This document shows positions 5,295-8,244 of a DNA stretch of 8,244 nt, piece by piece; within the stretch, counting starts at the first letter, position 1; each line of letters begins with the position of its first letter. Under the pieces are notes generated by a model. That model was not told the DNA's origin. It ran no database searches and saw only the letters and a list, made by a program, of their open reading frames with translations. Made by a program: the position numbers and the translations under genes. Source of the stretch: Kiritimatiellia bacterium (GTDB taxonomy: Bacteria > Verrucomicrobiota > Kiritimatiellia > RFP12 > DVOR01); the NCBI GenBank assembly GCA_017548245.1, contig JAFYMU010000115.1, positions 1 to 8,244 on the forward strand. Direction: 5' to 3'.

Positions 5295-7034
5295 TTATTC
5301 TTCGGATGTTTCGCGACGAAGCATCTCGATAAAGGCTTCAGGGGTCATCGTACCCAAATCACCCTTTTCGCGGCTACGCACCGCCACCACGCCAGCTTCG
5401 GCTTCACGACCGCCGATAACCAACATGTAAGGGATCTTTGCCAACGTGGCTTTACGAATCTTTGCGCCCACCTTGTCGTTGGAAGGATCGATTTCCACAC
5501 GCAAGTCAGCCGCCTGCAACTTGGCCAAGACTTCCTTCGCCATCGGCAACTGTGCGTCCGTAATCGGCAACACCTTTGCTTGGACAGGAGCCAACCATGC
5601 AGGGAATGCACCCGCGTAGTGTTCAATCAAAATGCCAAAGAAGCGTTCCAACGAACCCAAGAGTGCGCGGTGCACCATGTAGGGGCGATGTTCCTTGCCA
5701 TCTTCGCCGACATAGGTCAAATCGAAACGTTCCGGCAAGTTAAAGTCAAACTGAATCGTGCCCAACTGCCATTCGCGGCCAAGGGCGTCCTTGATCTTCA
5801 TATCGATCTTCGGACCATAGAATGCGCCACCGCCTTCGTCAACTTCGTAGTGCATACCTTCTGCTTCAAGCGCATGACGCAACGATGCCGTAGCCTGTTC
5901 CCACTTCTCCGGATCGCCCACAGCCTTTTCAGGACGCGTCGAGAGATAAGCGGTGATATCTTGGAAGCCAAAGCGATGGAGGATGTGCAAGCAGAACTTC
6001 ACCGTGAAGCGAATTTCGTCTTCAATCTTCTCCGGTGCGCAGAAGATATGCGCATCGTCCTGCGTAAAGCCACGCACACGGAAGAGGCCGTGACGCACGC
6101 CATCCTTTTCATAACGATAAACCGTGCCCAGTTCAGCCCAACGCAACGGCAAGTCGCGGTAGCTGTACTTCTTTGCCAAATAGGCCTGAATGTGGAAGGG
6201 GCAGTTCATCGGCTTGGCGTAGTAGGTTTCCTGAACCGCCTTGTCGCCTTCGCCTTCGGTCACGTTCATCGGAGGGAACATGCCATCCTTATAGAAGCCC
6301 AAGTGACCCGAGGTCTGCCAGAGGTTAGCACGGCCGATGTGCGGCGTAAAGAGCATTTCATAACCATGGCGGAAGTGTTCCTTGCGCCAGTAGTCTTCGA
6401 TGGCCACGCGCACGCGAGCACCCTTCGGCAACCAATGCGCCAAACCAGGGCCAACGCTCTCGGTAATCGTGAAGAGTTCCAATTCCTTACCGAGCTTACG
6501 GTGGTCGCGCTTCTTCGCTTCTTCAATGCGGTTGATAATCGCATCCAATTCCTTCTGCGAAGCGGCGGCGATACCATAGACGCGCTGCAACATCTTGTTC
6601 TTTTCGTTGCCACGATAATAGCTACCCGCCACGCTCATCAACTTCACAGCGCCAATGCAACCACTGTGTTCCACGTGCGGACCACGGCACAAATCCACAT
6701 AATCGCCCGTACGATAGATCGAAACCGTTTCCCCTTCAGGGATATCGGCCAAACGATCCAACTTGTAGGGCTGATCCTTAAAGATCTCAGAGGCCTGTTC
6801 GCGCGTCACTTCTTCACGCACGAACGGCAACTTTGCGCCAATCAACTTGCGAATAGCCTTTTCAATGGCCGGGAAATCTTCTGCACTCAAACGATGCTCA
6901 AGATCAAAATCATAGTAGAAGCCATCATCCGTGGCTGGACCGATATCAATCTTGACATTGTCAAACATTGCGCACACAGCAGAGGCCATCAAGTGGGCCG
7001 CACTGTGACGAAGTTCTTCAATTGTTGCGCTCAT
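5295..7034 (-). CDS. thrS: threonyl-tRNA synthetase lacking the TGS domain
   Basis: ThrRS charges tRNA-Thr with threonine in the cytoplasm and edits mis-attached serine. The 579-residue product is about 60 residues shorter than E. coli ThrRS (642) because it starts directly at the editing domain. Editing-site residues are His10 and His14 (RHSAAHL) and Cys116 and His120 (DLCRGPH). The class II catalytic core has the zinc ligands Cys278 (MNCPFH), His329 (TQDDAHIF) and His455 (VHRALLGSLERF). Motif 2 lies around RYEKDGVRHGLFRVRGF (307-323). The anticodon-binding domain runs from about 481 (LAPVQAKVLPITD) to the end, with KVGAKIRKATLAKIPYMLVIGGRE. The ATG has AAGGAG at 7044-7049 with 9-base spacing, and an in-frame TAG at 7038-7040 rules out a longer N-terminus. 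It is transcribed from the promoter at 7064-7092 and is followed 29 bases later by infC. Confidence 0.97.
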   Translation of the reverse strand: MSATIEELRHSAAHLMASAVCAMFDNVKIDIGPATDDGFYYDFDLEHRLSAEDFPAIEKAIRKLIGAKLPFVREEVTREQASEIFKDQPYKLDRLADIPEGETVSIYRTGDYVDLCRGPHVEHSGCIGAVKLMSVAGSYYRGNEKNKMLQRVYGIAAASQKELDAIINRIEEAKKRDHRKLGKELELFTITESVGPGLAHWLPKGARVRVAIEDYWRKEHFRHGYEMLFTPHIGRANLWQTSGHLGFYKDGMFPPMNVTEGEGDKAVQETYYAKPMNCPFHIQAYLAKKYSYRDLPLRWAELGTVYRYEKDGVRHGLFRVRGFTQDDAHIFCAPEKIEDEIRFTVKFCLHILHRFGFQDITAYLSTRPEKAVGDPEKWEQATASLRHALEAEGMHYEVDEGGGAFYGPKIDMKIKDALGREWQLGTIQFDFNLPERFDLTYVGEDGKEHRPYMVHRALLGSLERFFGILIEHYAGAFPAWLAPVQAKVLPITDAQLPMAKEVLAKLQAADLRVEIDPSNDKVGAKIRKATLAKIPYMLVIGGREAEAGVVAVRSREKGDLGTMTPEAFIEMLRRETSEE

Positions 7035-7063
7035 AGTCTAAAACTCCTTAAAATCAACGCGTA

Positions 7064-7092
7064 ATTATACCTTAAATCCGTTTCTATAGCAA
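7064..7092 (-). promoter_or_regulatory. sigma-70-type promoter of thrS-infC
   Basis: On the minus strand a perfect TATAAT -10 box (7069-7064) lies 17 bases downstream of TTGCTA (7092-7087), a 4-of-6 match to the -35 consensus. The start point would fall near 7057, leaving a leader of only about 20 to 25 bases that contains the thrS ribosome binding site. There is no room for a T-box or attenuator leader between this promoter and thrS. Confidence 0.85.
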
Positions 7093-7096
7093 AGCT

Positions 7097-7149
7097 AAAG
7101 CCACAAATTCCTGCAAAAAGTTACCCTTTTGCACTGAATTTGCGGCTTT
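7097..7149 (-). terminator. long hairpin terminator after the last minus-strand gene
   Basis: Positions 7097-7110 pair with 7136-7149 (14 pairs, one of them a G-U pair in minus-strand RNA). After a small internal loop, 7112-7118 pair with 7127-7133 around an 8-base loop. The outer core is again AAAGCC/GGCTTT. It begins 11 bases after the stop of the unknown gene at 7160 and ends 5 bases before the -35 box of thrS. The U-rich tail on the minus strand is weak (TTTAGCTTTG), while the plus strand has a clean T5, so termination may be imperfect in the gene's own direction. Confidence 0.7.
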
Positions 7150-7159
7150 TTCTCACGCG

Positions 7160-8244
7160 TTATTCACAATCAGTGACAGGAACCAATGTTGCCTGCATAA
7201 AGGGTTGTTCCACCTCGTCCTCAAACTTCGGCACTGTGAAGGAGGCTGTTGCGCCATCTGCCGAGAAGACGATGTCGCATTCCGAAGCCTCTGCTGTCGC
7301 CATTTCAGCCAAAGTTGCGGCGCGACGAATACGCAAACGTGCAGCACGGCTCACCGCTTCCTGCAAGTTGCAACCCTCAGGTCCAACTACCGTGAAGGAA
7401 ATCGTCTCTTCTTCCGGAATCACGCCCGTCACGCGCAAACGGAGGGGTTCGTCCGTCTCTGGATCCATATAGAGCAAGAAGGCGTCAAAGGCGTGCTGCG
7501 TCAAATTCGTTGCTGAGGCCGAGAAGGTCTGCACACCATTGCCCAACCAATCCGTCAACGTCACGTTGTACGTAGCGGCCCATGCGGTATACAAATCAAA
7601 GTAACCATTGGGTTCGGCCACGAACGGAGCAAAGGCACCCGTATTGTAAGTCGACAACCTCACCACATCGTCCAACGTTGCCTGCGACAGCCACGCGCTA
7701 TAGAAACCACCATCCGTTGCCGAGAACGCCAAATGGTTCAACTGATCAATCGGTGCATCAATCATGCTATCCGACATTCCAGATTGTGACACGCCACCTG
7801 CCGCTGCGATAGCATCGTCAATCGCATACAACCATTCCCCCTGCTCCAACGCAGAGAAGTCAAATTGATACACGCCATCCTTGATGAACCACGGATAGCC
7901 CAAGCCCTCCGTCAAACAAAGCTCGTCACCACCATTAGCATCCTGTGCCCAAATACGGAAGGCGCGACGATAGGAATGATCGCTATTCAAATAGGTGTTA
8001 AATTCAATACGAATAATGACCTCACCACCACCTACATCTGCATAAGCATACTTCGACTTGCAGAATTCATAGGTATAGTCTTCGGGTTCGCCCGATCCCG
8101 GATTCTCTGCCGTGCCACTGCGAACACGCGTCACACGGAAGTAACCATCGTCCCCAACGCAAACGCCCAACTTCGCCGCCGTAAAAGGAGGCAAACCACC
8201 AACAGGCGTGGGCAAGCTCTCTGCGTAAGAGGGATACATCTCCA
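7160..8244 (-). CDS. C-terminal part of a large, probably secreted protein of unknown function
   Basis: The frame is open from the right edge to a TAA at 7160-7162. A Met codon at 8237-8239 has GGAG directly against it with no spacing, so it is not a credible start and the gene most likely continues outside the window. I do not recognise the protein. The visible 360 residues are rich in Gly, Ala, Ser, Thr, Asp and aromatic residues, with few Lys, as in extracellular beta-rich proteins. A first region (about 30-145) reads like a beta-sandwich: FRVTRVRSG, EVIIRIEFNTYL, YRRAFRIWAQDANGGDELCLT, GYPWF and VYQFDFSALEQGEWLYAIDDAIAA. A second region (about 170-225) is aromatic-rich. The end (about 250-359) looks like a separate module: FDAFLLYMDPETDEPLRLRV, VVGPEGC, AARLRIRRAATLAEMA, DIVFSADGATASFTVP and a final FMQATLVPV strand. 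No LPXTG, membrane anchor or outer-membrane barrel is evident. It is followed by the hairpin at 7097-7149. Confidence 0.75.
   Translation of the reverse strand, partial: EMYPSYAESLPTPVGGLPPFTAAKLGVCVGDDGYFRVTRVRSGTAENPGSGEPEDYTYEFCKSKYAYADVGGGEVIIRIEFNTYLNSDHSYRRAFRIWAQDANGGDELCLTEGLGYPWFIKDGVYQFDFSALEQGEWLYAIDDAIAAAGGVSQSGMSDSMIDAPIDQLNHLAFSATDGGFYSAWLSQATLDDVVRLSTYNTGAFAPFVAEPNGYFDLYTAWAATYNVTLTDWLGNGVQTFSASATNLTQHAFDAFLLYMDPETDEPLRLRVTGVIPEEETISFTVVGPEGCNLQEAVSRAARLRIRRAATLAEMATAEASECDIVFSADGATASFTVPKFEDEVEQPFMQATLVPVTDCE

Noticed and set aside
7035..7063. T-box or attenuator leader for thrS.
   Set aside because: The promoter leaves only about 20 to 25 transcribed bases before the start codon, too short for any such element.
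5289..7064. A 591-codon open frame on the plus strand opposite thrS.
   Set aside because: It is a shadow of thrS. The minus-strand product is a full ThrRS with all catalytic residues, and the plus-strand translation is rich in His, Arg, Phe and Cys with no recognisable domain.
1..8244. CRISPR array, insertion sequence, tRNA or phage-related genes.
   Set aside because: No spaced direct repeats, transposase motifs, terminal inverted repeats or cloverleaf-like sequences were seen. The gaps between genes are short and accounted for.

Overview
The window is ordinary-looking bacterial chromosome of medium GC. It has tightly packed genes with good Shine-Dalgarno sites, and it mixes housekeeping genes with a small sulfatase locus. 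A Tat-exported sulfatase, an associated CBM9-like protein, a threonyl-tRNA synthetase without a TGS domain and a large secreted-type protein with a conserved-looking C-terminal module together suggest the Planctomycetes-Verrucomicrobia-Chlamydiae group, most likely Kiritimatiellota or a close relative, perhaps from an animal gut or another polysaccharide-rich habitat. This assignment is an inference from gene content and the general look of the proteins. No phylogenetic marker was compared.

Layout. Positions 1-1331 on the plus strand hold the 3' end of an unrecognised gene and then mnmA (tRNA U34 2-thiolation), with 3 bases between them. A symmetric terminator at 1359-1397 serves mnmA and the convergent genes to its right. 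From 1414 to 4546 on the minus strand, in transcription order, lie an SDR oxidoreductase resembling FolM/pteridine reductases, a Tat-secreted S1-family sulfatase and a CBM9-like protein. The sulfatase and the CBM9-like gene are about 15 bases apart and almost certainly form one operon. A second strong terminator (4588-4625) ends the next minus-strand unit, thrS-infC (4633-7034). That unit starts from a well-formed sigma-70 promoter at 7064-7092 with a short leader. A long hairpin (7097-7149) separates it from the last gene, the C-terminal part of a large protein of unknown function that runs off the right edge.

How the genes work together. mnmA, thrS and infC all serve translation, but they lie in two separate units on opposite strands. 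The sulfatase and CBM9-like pair looks like part of sulfated-glycan use. The sulfatase has a twin-arginine signal and should act outside the cytoplasm, while the CBM9-like protein has no visible signal peptide. The most informative details are a ThrRS that truly lacks the TGS domain (an in-frame stop lies just upstream of its start), an infC with no ATG start (TTG, with an in-frame ATT two codons upstream), a thrS-infC unit that stops without rpmI-rplT, and a compact MnmA with a CxxC active-site motif. I found no CRISPR array, mobile element, tRNA, rRNA or convincing new multi-gene system.
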